A stretch of 24,863 nt of DNA from Castellaniella hirudinis_A. GTDB taxonomy: Bacteria > Pseudomonadota > Gammaproteobacteria > Burkholderiales > Burkholderiaceae_B. The stretch is from NCBI RefSeq assembly GCF_047468865.1, contig NZ_JBLGTV010000022.1:1-24863 (forward strand), given 5' to 3'. The notes beneath the pieces were generated by a model. That model worked only from the letters and a program-made list of their open reading frames with translations. It ran no database searches and was not told the DNA's origin. How positions within the stretch are numbered: position 1 is the first letter of the stretch; each line of letters begins with the position of its first letter. Both the position numbers and the translations under genes were made by a program. Below, piece after piece: positions 14,231 to 22,840 of this stretch.

Positions 14231-15933
14231 TTTATTTCGTGGCGGCCGTCGTTGGCCTGACGGGCATTCTGTTTGGCTTCGACGAGGGGGTGATCGCCGG
14301 GGCGCTGGGCTATCTGCGCCAGACTTTCGAGATATCGCCCGGCAACGAAGGCCTGATGACGGCGGCGGTGCCCTTGGGCGCCTTGTTCGGGGCCGCCGTG
14401 GCCGGGCGGGCGGCCGATCGCTTCGGGCGGCGCAGCGCCCTGCTGGGGGCGGCCTTGCTGTTCATGCTGGGGGCGGTGGCCGCCAGCCTGATCACGGCGG
14501 TGTGGATGTTGAGCATCGCCCGCTTGGTGCTGGGGTTCGCCGTGGGGGTGGCCGCGCTGGTGGCCCCCTTGTACATCGCCGAAAGCGCCCCGGCCAAGCA
14601 GCGGGGCATGCTGGTCTCCATCTACCAGTTGGCCGTCACCCTGGGGATACTGGGGGCCTATGTCATCAATTTCGCGCTGGATGACCGTTGGCGGCTGATG
14701 TTCTTCCTGGGGGCGATTCCGGGCCTGGGCCTGCTGATCGGCATGCTGTTCCTGTCCGATACGCCGCGCTGGCTGGCGGCGCGTCGGGGCGGCGATGTCG
14801 CGGGCCGCGCCCTGGCGCGCCTGCGCGGCCTGCCGCTGGCCGATGCCCGGGTACAGGCGGAACTCGCGCAGATCATGGAAGCCGACCGGACCGAAGCCGG
14901 CCGACCCCAGGCCACGGGCTGGGGAGAACTGCTGGCCCGGCAGGTGCGGCCCGCGCTGATCGTGGGGGTGGGCCTGTTTGCCTTGCAGCAGTTCAGCGGC
15001 ATCAATGCCGTCATTTATTACGCGCCCACGGTGTTCCAGGAAGTGGGTTTTGATTCGCACAGCACCCAGATCATGGCCACCATGGGCATCGGCGCCGTCA
15101 ATGTGCTGATGACCCTGGTGGGCATGGCCCTGATCGACCGGATTGGCCGCAAGCCCTTGCTGTACATCGGTTTTGCCGGAGCGGGCCTGAGCCTGGGCAT
15201 GATTGCCCTGGGGGCCTGGACCGAGGCGCCGTGGCTGGACGTGGTCGCCATCGCGGGATTGGTGCTGTACATCGCCGCCTTCGCCGCCAGCCTGGGGCCT
15301 TTGCCCTACGTGATGATGTCCGAGGTCTATCCCCGGCACATCCGCGCGCTGGGCATGAGCGTCGCCACCCTGGCCAATTGGGGGCTCAACTTCGTGGTGG
15401 TGTTCTCGTTTCCGGTACTGGTGTCTTCCATCGGCCTGGGCGGGGTGTTCGCCTTCTATGCGCTGGTGTGTTTTGCCGGGCTGGTCTTTACCCGGCGCTA
15501 TGTGCCGGAAACCAATGGCGTGCCGCTGGAAGCCATCGAGGCCCACCTGGCTTCCGGGCGGGCGTTGAACCTGTTGCGCCCCAGCCTGACCGCCGCGCCG
15601 CCCAGCCCCCAGGCCGTGCGGGACAGCCTTGCGCTGACCCCGGAGCAGGCCGGGCAGCTGATCCGCGCGCTTATTCCCTTGAGCCCCTATCGCCGGGATT
15701 TGCAGCCGTTGGCGGCCCGGTTGACCGCCCTGGCCTGCGACAACCACCAGGTGCGCGTGGCCTTGCATGCGGTCTGGCGGCGGCAGGAGGGGGCGCAGAT
15801 CCAAAGTCTTCGGGCTTTGGGGCCTGAAGGTGCCGTCCTGATGATGTTCCTGGAGCATGTGCGTTATGCCTCGCCCGATTTTCTAGCGTCCGTGGGCGAA
15901 GCCCCGGCGGTTCAGGAGGTGGCCCGTGTCTGA
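14227..15933 (+). CDS. sugar-porter MFS transporter with extra C-terminal domain (568 aa)
   Basis: Residues 1 to about 450 are a standard sugar porter: GFDEGVIAGAL in helix 1, DRFGRRSALL, the LSDTPRWLAARR segment, QQFSGINAVIYYAP in helix 7, DRIGRKPLL, and PETNGVPLEAIEAHL. Residues from about 455 to 568 are an additional soluble region (LTPEQAGQLIRALIPLSPYRRDLQPLA, HAVWRRQEGAQIQSLRALG) not seen in normal porters, about 110 residues long. I do not recognise it; it has faint similarity in pattern to small subunits of FAD-linked sugar/polyol dehydrogenases, which partner GMC subunits. The start overlaps the aminotransferase stop (ATGA) and the end overlaps the GMC gene by 8 nt. Confidence 0.88.
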   Translation: MIYFVAAVVGLTGILFGFDEGVIAGALGYLRQTFEISPGNEGLMTAAVPLGALFGAAVAGRAADRFGRRSALLGAALLFMLGAVAASLITAVWMLSIARLVLGFAVGVAALVAPLYIAESAPAKQRGMLVSIYQLAVTLGILGAYVINFALDDRWRLMFFLGAIPGLGLLIGMLFLSDTPRWLAARRGGDVAGRALARLRGLPLADARVQAELAQIMEADRTEAGRPQATGWGELLARQVRPALIVGVGLFALQQFSGINAVIYYAPTVFQEVGFDSHSTQIMATMGIGAVNVLMTLVGMALIDRIGRKPLLYIGFAGAGLSLGMIALGAWTEAPWLDVVAIAGLVLYIAAFAASLGPLPYVMMSEVYPRHIRALGMSVATLANWGLNFVVVFSFPVLVSSIGLGGVFAFYALVCFAGLVFTRRYVPETNGVPLEAIEAHLASGRALNLLRPSLTAAPPSPQAVRDSLALTPEQAGQLIRALIPLSPYRRDLQPLAARLTALACDNHQVRVALHAVWRRQEGAQIQSLRALGPEGAVLMMFLEHVRYASPDFLASVGEAPAVQEVARV

Positions 15934-17557
15934 TTACGATTGTGACGTGTGCGTCGTCGGCACTGGCGCGGGGGGCGGCATCCTGGCGCATACCTTGGCC
16001 AAGGCCGGGGTTCGGGTGGTGTCCCTGGAACAAGGGCCCGCCTTGCCGGATGATCAGTTTACGCGCCTCACCCCCCCGGACGGCGGCGACAGCCTGGGCA
16101 TCGGGCCCCAGACCGTCTGGCCCAGCGACCCGCACGACGGCCTGTTCATCCACCCGCTGTTCGCCGATGGGCGGCACGGATCCACGGCCCGTCAGGCGGG
16201 GCAGTTTCAGCACTTCCAGATATTGGCCTTGAACGGCCTGCAGAACCTGTGGAACGGGGTCAGCGTGCGGTTTTCACCGGCCGATCTGGCCGACTGGCCG
16301 GTGGACTACGCCGCCCTGGCGCCGCATTACGATGCGGTGGAAGACCTGATCACCGTGTGCGGCACCCATGAAAACATCCCCGAATTGCCCGATGGCCGCT
16401 TCATTCCGCCCAAGCCCCTGCGTCCGGCAGACCAGATGATCGTCGAGGCGGTGCGCGGCCTGGGGCAGCCGTATTCGCATGCCATCCCCAACCGCAAGGC
16501 CATCAATACGCGCCAGGGCACGCCCCACAGCTGCGTGTCGACGGGGATCTGCACCTCGGGTTGTCCGGTGGGGGCGGTGTACAAGTTTTCGGTGCGCCTG
16601 CTGCCGCAGATCGCGTCCCTGCCCAATTATCAACTGCGCACCCAGGCCAAGGTGTTGCGGCTGGCGGCCGACCCCGCTGGACGGCGGGTGACATCGGTGG
16701 AATACCTGGATACCGCAACCGGCCAGCGCCATCAGTTGCGGGCGCGCTATGTGGTGCTGGCCGCCGGGGCCATCGAATCCCCCCGGATTTTGTTCAATTC
16801 GGCCACGGATGCCTGTCCCCAGGGACTGGCCAATGCCGCCGATCAACTGGGGCGGCGCCTGCAGGACAACCCCAAGGCGGTGATTTCGACCTCGTTGTAC
16901 AAGCTGTGGGGCAAGCACCGCGACTATGACATCGGCTATGGCGATCACCTGATCCTGATGTCGCGCGGCCGCCTGCCCGATGGGGCCGATTTCCCTTTTA
17001 TCGGGCATGCCATCCATGGCCTGCCCGCCACCCCGCATTATCTGGCTTTCATGCGGCATTTCCCGGCGGGCTTGAAGGACAGCCGGGCACGGGCCATGTT
17101 CCACAGCTATGTCACCCTGGGCCTGTTCTGCGCGGGCGACCCGGCGCCCGCCAACCGGGTGCGGCCGGGCGATACCGTGGATCAATGGGGGATCCGGCAG
17201 GTGGCGGTGGATTTTTCCGTCCCGCCGCGGGTGCACCAGCAGATGGATGCCATGATGGCTTGGGGGCGCCGGGTGCTGCGCCGGGCTTCGGGCACGATGT
17301 ACCACACCACCCGCGACAACAGCGGCACCGGCATCCATTACGCGGGCACCACGGCCATGTCCGGCAGCGCCCGCGATGGCGTGGTCGATGCCGACCTGAA
17401 AGCCCATGGGCTGGACAATCTGTATGTCTGCGATGGCGGGGTGGTGCCGGTATTGCCCGACAAGCACCTGACGCTGACCATCATGGCGCTGGCCCACCGG
17501 CTGGGCGGGCACTTGGCGCGGCAACTGCAGGCCGTGGCCCAGATCCAGGCCGATTGA
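15926..17557 (+). CDS. GMC-type FAD-dependent oxidoreductase (543 aa)
   Basis: Residues 9-37 form the FAD-binding GTGAGGG fold (VVGTGAGGGILAHTLAKAG with Glu35). A cysteine cluster at 203-213 (CVSTGICTSGC) is typical of the gluconate/sorbitol-dehydrogenase branch. The C-terminal domain has HYAGTTAMSG (His471), DNLYVCDGGVVPVLPDKHL (His514) and LTIMALAHR. His471 and His514 sit at the positions of the catalytic His-His/Asn pair of GMC enzymes. It probably oxidises a sugar or polyol hydroxyl to a ketone. GTG start at 15926 with AGGAGGT 6 nt before it; it overlaps the preceding stop by 8 nt. No signal peptide is visible, so it should be cytoplasmic. Confidence 0.9.
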   Translation: MSDYDCDVCVVGTGAGGGILAHTLAKAGVRVVSLEQGPALPDDQFTRLTPPDGGDSLGIGPQTVWPSDPHDGLFIHPLFADGRHGSTARQAGQFQHFQILALNGLQNLWNGVSVRFSPADLADWPVDYAALAPHYDAVEDLITVCGTHENIPELPDGRFIPPKPLRPADQMIVEAVRGLGQPYSHAIPNRKAINTRQGTPHSCVSTGICTSGCPVGAVYKFSVRLLPQIASLPNYQLRTQAKVLRLAADPAGRRVTSVEYLDTATGQRHQLRARYVVLAAGAIESPRILFNSATDACPQGLANAADQLGRRLQDNPKAVISTSLYKLWGKHRDYDIGYGDHLILMSRGRLPDGADFPFIGHAIHGLPATPHYLAFMRHFPAGLKDSRARAMFHSYVTLGLFCAGDPAPANRVRPGDTVDQWGIRQVAVDFSVPPRVHQQMDAMMAWGRRVLRRASGTMYHTTRDNSGTGIHYAGTTAMSGSARDGVVDADLKAHGLDNLYVCDGGVVPVLPDKHLTLTIMALAHRLGGHLARQLQAVAQIQAD

Positions 17558-17614
17558 GCCCGTATACGTCGCCGGCGCTGGCTCGGCGGATGTGGCAAGC
17601 GGCGGGCCGTGGTT

Positions 17615-17635
17615 CGGCCTGAGCCGATCAGGCCG
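17615..17635. terminator. hairpin between convergent genes
   Basis: CGGCCTGA (17615-17622) pairs with TCAGGCCG (17628-17635) around a 5-nt loop, overlapping the stop of the LysR gene on the minus strand. An adjacent perfect palindrome, AGGCCGGCCGGCCT, lies at 17630-17643. No T run, so its role as a terminator is uncertain. Confidence 0.35.
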
Positions 17636-18605
17636 GCCGGCCTGCCCGGCACTCCGTCCGGCTGGCGGGGCACGGGTCGAACAAGACCTGTTCGCACTCC
17701 CAGGCGCCTGACCGCACTTCGTCGGCCACCAGCTGCAGCACCAGGGATCTGACCCGTTCCACCGCCCGGGAGGCTGGCTTGTCGCGGTGCTCGCACAAGA
17801 ACAGCGTGCGCCGCATCACCGGCTTGATGATGGGGCGGCAGGACACCTCGCCCCGGGCCAGTTCATCGCGCAGATAGGATTGCGAACCCATCACGCAGCC
17901 GTGGCCTTCCAGCACGAACAGGTTGACGGCCTGGACGTTGTCCGCCTGCAGGCGGGCGCGGCGTTCAAACTGCTTTTGCAGATTCGGGTCGTCCATGACG
18001 GACCGGCCCAGCGTGCCCCGGCGCAGCAGCACGAAAGGCAGATCCAGCAAAGCCTTGACGGTGATCGGCTCGGTGGTGTCGCCGATGATTTCCTTCTTGC
18101 CGATGCACAGCATGTGTTCTTCCAGCAAGGCGGTGGCGTGGATGCGGGAATCCTGGGCCGGGTTGTAGGCCAGGGCCAGATCGACCTGGGCATCCATCAT
18201 CTGGTTGATCGTGCTGCCAGACAAGGTTTCGGTCAGCACCAGGGTGATGCCGGGGTGCTGCTGCAGCACGATGCGCATCAGTTGGCGTCCGACGGAGGTC
18301 AGGGCGGTGTAGGCCATGCCGATGGCCACGTGGCCCCGGATGTTGCCGGCCATGTTTTCCAGGTCTTCGTGGGCGCGATCCATGGCCTGCACGATCTGCG
18401 TGGCGTGCAGGTACAGGCGCTTGCCGTATTCCGTGGGCAGCAGGCCGCGCGGGTGACGCACAAAAAGCGGGTGGGAAAACTGCGCCTGCAGATTGGCCAG
18501 ATGATGGCTGAGCACCGAGGGCGCCGTGCGGGCCTGTTCGGCGGCGCGCGAGATGCCGCCCGACTCATAGATGGCGATGAAGGCTTGCAGCTGGCGGGTA
18601 TCCAT
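17628..18605 (-). CDS. LysR-family transcriptional regulator (325 aa)
   Basis: Residues 1-60 form the LysR winged helix-turn-helix (MDTRQLQAFIAIYESGGISRAAEQ, SVLSHHLANLQAQF, LFVRHPRGLLPTEYG). Residues about 90-300 form the two-lobed effector-binding domain (RGHVAIGMAYTALTS, VDLALAYNP, LQADNVQAVNLFVLEGHG). It is transcribed away from the CoA-transferase/TRAP operon, the usual position for a regulator of such a catabolic operon; the ligand is probably the transported acid or its derivative. The intergenic region is only 95 bp and contains a LysR-type dyad at 18609-18623. The Cys-rich C-terminal end (ECEQVLFDPCPASRTECRAGRPA) extends past the normal domain boundary and is probably non-functional. 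Confidence 0.9.
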   Translation of the reverse strand: MDTRQLQAFIAIYESGGISRAAEQARTAPSVLSHHLANLQAQFSHPLFVRHPRGLLPTEYGKRLYLHATQIVQAMDRAHEDLENMAGNIRGHVAIGMAYTALTSVGRQLMRIVLQQHPGITLVLTETLSGSTINQMMDAQVDLALAYNPAQDSRIHATALLEEHMLCIGKKEIIGDTTEPITVKALLDLPFVLLRRGTLGRSVMDDPNLQKQFERRARLQADNVQAVNLFVLEGHGCVMGSQSYLRDELARGEVSCRPIIKPVMRRTLFLCEHRDKPASRAVERVRSLVLQLVADEVRSGAWECEQVLFDPCPASRTECRAGRPA

Positions 18606-18608
18606 GAA

Positions 18609-18646
18609 TTCGAAATTTTAGAATGAAAGTACTTAAACAATATAAT
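18609..18646. promoter_or_regulatory. divergent promoter and LysR-type operator
   Basis: TTCGAAA-T-TTTAGAA (18609-18623) is a T-N11-A dyad with one mismatch in the arms. Rightward, TATAAT at 18641-18646 with TTAGAA (18618-18623) as a weak -35 at 17 bp fits a promoter for the CoA-transferase gene. Leftward, the same dyad sits right in front of the LysR start, overlapping a TAAAAT -10-like sequence, which fits autoregulation. Confidence 0.5.
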
Positions 18647-18700
18647 TTTCTGATTACTGGATCAATGCTAATCTTTTCGTCAGGATAGGAAATCATCAAA

Positions 18701-19876
18701 ATGGAAGAGGCATTTTCACCCCTGGCGGGCCTGCGGGTCATCGAAATGAGCCACATGATCATGGGGCCTTCGTGCGGCATGTTCCTGGGCTTTCTGGGGG
18801 CCGAGGTCATCAAGATCGAACCCCCCGGCGGCGACAAGACGCGCCAGTTGGGCGGCATGGGCCGGCCCATGTTTCCCCTGTGCAACCGGGGGAAGCGCAG
18901 TGTCCAGCTGGATCTGAAATCCCCCGCGGGGCGCGATGCGCTGCACCGGCTGTTGCGGGAGGCCGATATTTTCGTGGAGAACTTCCGCGATGGCGCCCTG
19001 GCGGCGGCGGGGGTGGATCCGGCCCAGCTGCGCCAGCGGTATCCGCATCTGATTATCGCGTCGTGCAAGGGCTTTTTGTCCGGGCCGTACCAGCAGCGCA
19101 CGGCGCTGGACGAGGTCGTGCAAATGATGACCGGCCTAGCCTACATGACCGGCCCCAAAGGGCGCCCCTTGCGCGTGGGTTCGTCGGCCAACGACATCAT
19201 GGGGGGGCTGTTTGCCGCGTTCTCGGTGCTGGCCGCGTTGCTGGAACGCGGGCAGACCGGGCAGGGGCGCGCCTTGCGCACGGGCCTGTTCGAAAACTGC
19301 CTGCTGCTGGTGGCCCAGCACATGGTGCAATACGAGCTGGAAGGCGAAAACCCGCCGCCCATGCCCGAGCGCGAGTTCTCGTGGCCCATCTACGATATTT
19401 TTACCGATGTCCACGGCAAGCCCTACTTCATCGGGGCGGTCACCGAAGGCCACTGGGCGGCGATCTGCCTGGAACTCGACCTGTCGGTGCTGCTGCACGA
19501 CCCCCGCCTGGCGACGCGGATGGATCGTATCGCGGCGCGCCACTGGACGATTCCCCTGGTGGCTCGGAAAATCGCTCAGTTCGACATGGCGGCGCTGGGG
19601 CCCCGGCTGGAATCCCTGGGCATTCCGTTTGCGCCGGTGGCCAAGCCCTGCGAGATGTATGCCGACCCGCACGTCACCCGTCCCGGGGGCCTGGTGCGCT
19701 CACAGTGCGCCGATGGCTCGTCGTTCCGGGCGCCGACCTTGCCGTTCGAGGTCGATGGCCGCCCGCTGGATGCCGCGGGCGACGTCGCCGCTCCCGGCCA
19801 GGACACCCAGGCCGTGTTGTCGGCCCTGGGCCTGAGTACCGAAGACATTGCCCGGGCCAGCGGTTGCTCGGCCTGA
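18701..19876 (+). CDS. CaiB/BaiF-type class III CoA-transferase (391 aa)
   Basis: N-terminal LAGLRVIEMSH and FLGAEVIKIEPPGGD (33-45), KRSVQLDLKSPAGRDAL (65-81) and FVENFRDGAL (91-100) are the standard blocks of this family. RVGSSANDIMGG places the expected catalytic Asp at residue 165. These enzymes move CoA between carboxylic acids through an enzyme-bound anhydride. ATG 18701 is 10 nt after TAGGA. The TRAP transporter follows directly, suggesting that the imported acid is the CoA acceptor. The acid itself cannot be read from the sequence. The C-terminus of about 20 residues is Ala/Ser rich. Confidence 0.9.
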   Translation: MEEAFSPLAGLRVIEMSHMIMGPSCGMFLGFLGAEVIKIEPPGGDKTRQLGGMGRPMFPLCNRGKRSVQLDLKSPAGRDALHRLLREADIFVENFRDGALAAAGVDPAQLRQRYPHLIIASCKGFLSGPYQQRTALDEVVQMMTGLAYMTGPKGRPLRVGSSANDIMGGLFAAFSVLAALLERGQTGQGRALRTGLFENCLLLVAQHMVQYELEGENPPPMPEREFSWPIYDIFTDVHGKPYFIGAVTEGHWAAICLELDLSVLLHDPRLATRMDRIAARHWTIPLVARKIAQFDMAALGPRLESLGIPFAPVAKPCEMYADPHVTRPGGLVRSQCADGSSFRAPTLPFEVDGRPLDAAGDVAAPGQDTQAVLSALGLSTEDIARASGCSA

Positions 19877-19901
19877 TTTTTCTCTTTTCCAGGAGACCCC
19901 C

Positions 19902-20894
19902 ATGAAATTTTCCTCTCGTGTCCTTACCCTGGCCCTGGCCATAGCCCTGCCCCTGGGGGTGGCCCAGGCGGCGGACTACACCATGCGCGTCAGCCATCAG
20001 TTTCCGCCGTCCCATCCCAGCGCCCAGCGCATGGAACAGTTCGCCAAGGACGTGGCCCGGGAAACCGGCGACAAGGTCGAGGTTCAGGTGTTCGGCGCGG
20101 CCCAGCTGTACCGTCCGGCCCAGCACCACGCCGCCGTGGCCGGCGGACAGGTCGAGGCCGCCCTGATCCTGTCCATCCAGTGGGGGGGCAGCCTGCCCGA
20201 AATGGCCGTCACCCAGATCCCCTATCTGATCAGTTCGCCGGCCAAGCAAAAGGCGTTCCTGGGCTCGAAGGCCGCCCAGTTGCTGGACGCGAAAATGCTG
20301 GAAAAAGGTGTGCGCAACATCGGCTGGCTGGTGGACACCAACGATTTGATGTTCACTTCGTCCACGCAGCTGCTGGACGAGCCTGCCAAATTCAAGGGTG
20401 TCAAGATGCGCGGCCTGAACCGCCTGTTCGATTCGGGCCTGATCGCCATGGGCGCCGTGCCCGTCGCCATGGCCGGATCCGAGGTCTACCAGGCCCTGCA
20501 GACCAAGGTCGTGGATGCGGCGGTGACGGCCACCAAGGCCGCCTATTCGCGCAAATACTATGAAGTCCAGCAGTTCGGGGCTGCGTCCCCCATCATCCTG
20601 GTGTATGACAATCTGGTGGTCAATCCCGCCTGGTGGGACGGCCTGCCCGAAGACGTGCGGGCGGGCATTGCCCGGGCGGCGAGCCAGGCCGAAACATCTT
20701 CCATCATCAACGATGAAAGCATCAATCCCGAAGAACTGGCTCAACTGAACCAGGCCGGGATGCAGGCCGTGGCCCTGACGCCGCAGCAGATGGACGCCAT
20801 GAAAGCCGCCATGCAGCCGGCGGTGCTGGATGCCTTCCTGAACTCCACCCGGGGCAAGGGACAGGAACTGATTGATTTGATCCAGGCCCTGTAG
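19902..20894 (+). CDS. TRAP transporter substrate-binding protein, DctP type (330 aa)
   Basis: Signal peptide of about 23 residues ending VAQAA, then DYTMRVSHQFPPSHPSAQRMEQFAKDV, the normal opening of DctP-type proteins. VKMRGLNRLFDS contains the Arg that binds the substrate carboxylate in this family. The binding protein delivers an organic acid in the periplasm to the membrane subunits encoded next. ATG 19902 with AGGAG (19891-19895) 6 nt upstream; a longer frame starting at 19848 overlaps the CoA-transferase gene and is rejected. It begins 25 nt after that gene stops, so the genes form one operon. Confidence 0.93.
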   Translation: MKFSSRVLTLALAIALPLGVAQAADYTMRVSHQFPPSHPSAQRMEQFAKDVARETGDKVEVQVFGAAQLYRPAQHHAAVAGGQVEAALILSIQWGGSLPEMAVTQIPYLISSPAKQKAFLGSKAAQLLDAKMLEKGVRNIGWLVDTNDLMFTSSTQLLDEPAKFKGVKMRGLNRLFDSGLIAMGAVPVAMAGSEVYQALQTKVVDAAVTATKAAYSRKYYEVQQFGAASPIILVYDNLVVNPAWWDGLPEDVRAGIARAASQAETSSIINDESINPEELAQLNQAGMQAVALTPQQMDAMKAAMQPAVLDAFLNSTRGKGQELIDLIQAL

Positions 20895-20906
20895 GCGGGC
20901 CGCACC

Positions 20907-21476
20907 ATGAGCGCAGAATCCGAACTGCCCGATCCGGCACTGGACGGCCCCGGCCTGCGGCGCTTTGCCCGCGTGGTGGCCGGGTTGAGCCGGCTGGCCC
21001 TGGGGCTGGCGTCGATATTGATCATCATCGACTTGCTGCTGATTGGCGCGGCCGTCTTGCTGCGCTATGTGTTTTCCACCGCGGTTCTGGGCGGCGATGA
21101 ACTCGTCGGGTTTTCCGTGACCGCGTTGGTGATGCTGGCCGCCCCCGATGTGTTGCGCCGCAACGGGCACATCGGGGTGGACATGCTGGTGGGCTGCCTG
21201 CCGCCGCGCTGGGCGCGCTGGGCGGCGGCCTGGTCGTGCGTGTCGGTGCTGCTGGTGGCGAGCGGCCTGGTGGTCAACGGCTGGAAAGCCGTGTCCCTGG
21301 CCCACATGATCGGCCAACTGACCGAAGGCCACCTGGAAGTCCCCATCTGGGCCTTGCAGTTGTTTCTGCCGATGGGCGGGGTGTTGCTGGGTCTGGTGGC
21401 CCTCGAACTGCTCTGGCGCGCCCTGACCGTTCCCGTGCGGCCCGCGCCGCCAGCCACGCCCACAGGTGCCGCATGA
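20907..21476 (+). CDS. TRAP transporter small membrane subunit, DctQ type (189 aa)
   Basis: Four predicted membrane helices: LGLASILIIIDLLLIGAAVLL (about 31-52), VGFSVTALVMLAAPDVL (67-83), WSCVSVLLVASGLVV (109-124) and LQLFLPMGGVLLGLVALELL (149-168), with the conserved RNGHIGVDML between helices 2 and 3. This is the small subunit that supports DctM. It starts 12 nt after the DctP stop, and its stop overlaps the DctM start as ATGA. Confidence 0.92.
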   Translation: MSAESELPDPALDGPGLRRFARVVAGLSRLALGLASILIIIDLLLIGAAVLLRYVFSTAVLGGDELVGFSVTALVMLAAPDVLRRNGHIGVDMLVGCLPPRWARWAAAWSCVSVLLVASGLVVNGWKAVSLAHMIGQLTEGHLEVPIWALQLFLPMGGVLLGLVALELLWRALTVPVRPAPPATPTGAA

Positions 21477-22762
21477 CGATCTTCTTCATGTTGCTGGCCC
21501 TCTTAGCCTTGCTGTTCACCGGCCTCCCCATTTTCGCGGGGCTGACGCTGTTTGGCAGCGGCATGCTGCTGGCGGTGCAGGGCAACCTGGGTTCACTGGC
21601 CAGCATCATCTTCACCGAACTGAACCAGTATCTTCTGGTGGCCATCCCCCTGTTCGCCTTCATGGCGCACATCATGATCCGGGGCAAGGTCGTGGATGAT
21701 CTGTACGATGCCGCCTATACCTTTACGCGTCATCTGCCCGGCGGGCTGGCCGTGGCCACCATCATGGCCTGCACGGTGTTCGCCGCGATTTCCGGGTCCA
21801 GCGTGGCGACCGCGCTGACCATCGGCGCGGTCGCCATCCCGCAGATGCTGCGCTACGGCTATTCCCCGAAGATCGCCTATGGGGTGGTGACCGCCGGGGG
21901 CACCCTGGGGATTCTGATCCCGCCGTCGGCCCCCATGATCCTGTATGGCATCACCACCGATTCTTCCATCGGCAGCCTGTTCATCGCCGGCATTGTGCCG
22001 GGCGCCATCATGGCGCTGGTGTTCATGGCGTGGGTGATATTCCAGTGCGCCTCGGTGGGTAATGCCGTGCAGCGCGACACCCGCGCCAGCGGGGCTGAAA
22101 TGCGCCGGGCGCTGCGCAAAGCCATCTGGTCGATCGCCTTGCCGGTGTTCGTGCTGGGCGGCATGTACATGGGGGTGTTCACCGCCACCGAGGCCGCCGC
22201 CGCCGGGGTCTGGCTGGCCCTGCTGGTCACCGTGCTGATTTATCGCACTGTGGGCTGGCGTGAAATCTGGGAAAGCGCCCAGGAAGCCTGCCGCCTGTCG
22301 GCCATGCTGTTCATGATCCTGGCGGGGGCGGCGGTCTTCAGCCATGTCATGACCAAAATGCGCATCCCCCAGGAAATCATCGAATCGCTGACCGCGATGG
22401 ACATGAGCGCCATGGGCTTCATCATCGCCTTGATGCTGCTGATCGTGGTGCTGGGCATGTTCCTGGAATCGATTTCCATCATCCTGGTGACCACGCCGGT
22501 CATCCTGCCCGCCATGCATCAGCTGGGGATTGATCCCATCTGGTATGGTGTGCTGCTGGTGATCAACCTGGAAATCGCCCTGATCACGCCGCCCGTGGGC
22601 ATGAATCTGTTCACCATCAAGGCCATTACCGGGTCGTCGCTGGCCCCGATCATCCGGGGCGCCTTGCCCTATATTTTCCTGATGGCCGCCGTGCTGGTTC
22701 TGGTCTTGCTGGTGCCCGACCTGGCCACCTGGCTGCCGCGCACGATGATGGGGAATGCTTAA
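21473..22762 (+). CDS. TRAP transporter large membrane subunit, DctM type (429 aa)
   Basis: About twelve hydrophobic helices with the DctM marks FAAISGSSVATALTIGAVAIPQM (about 100-123), GYSPKIAYGVVTAGGTLGILIPPSAPMI, FTATEAAAAGV and LITPPVGMNLFTIKAI near the C-terminus. It is the Na+-coupled permease subunit, inner membrane. The ATG at 21473 overlaps the DctQ stop; longer upstream starts lie inside DctQ and are rejected. It closes the operon; 78 nt separate it from the tRNA-Leu gene, with no convincing terminator in between. Confidence 0.93.
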   Translation: MTIFFMLLALLALLFTGLPIFAGLTLFGSGMLLAVQGNLGSLASIIFTELNQYLLVAIPLFAFMAHIMIRGKVVDDLYDAAYTFTRHLPGGLAVATIMACTVFAAISGSSVATALTIGAVAIPQMLRYGYSPKIAYGVVTAGGTLGILIPPSAPMILYGITTDSSIGSLFIAGIVPGAIMALVFMAWVIFQCASVGNAVQRDTRASGAEMRRALRKAIWSIALPVFVLGGMYMGVFTATEAAAAGVWLALLVTVLIYRTVGWREIWESAQEACRLSAMLFMILAGAAVFSHVMTKMRIPQEIIESLTAMDMSAMGFIIALMLLIVVLGMFLESISIILVTTPVILPAMHQLGIDPIWYGVLLVINLEIALITPPVGMNLFTIKAITGSSLAPIIRGALPYIFLMAAVLVLVLLVPDLATWLPRTMMGNA

Positions 22763-22840
22763 TGCGGCGCTGCCGCTGTCCTGCCGGGCGGGTTTCGGCG
22801 GGGCGGCGTGGGATGCAGGTACAATATGCCCCCTGCGGAT

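Noticed and set aside
14122..15858. 578-codon minus-strand frame opposite the aminotransferase and porter genes
   Set aside because: Gln/His/Gly-rich antisense shadow with no domains.
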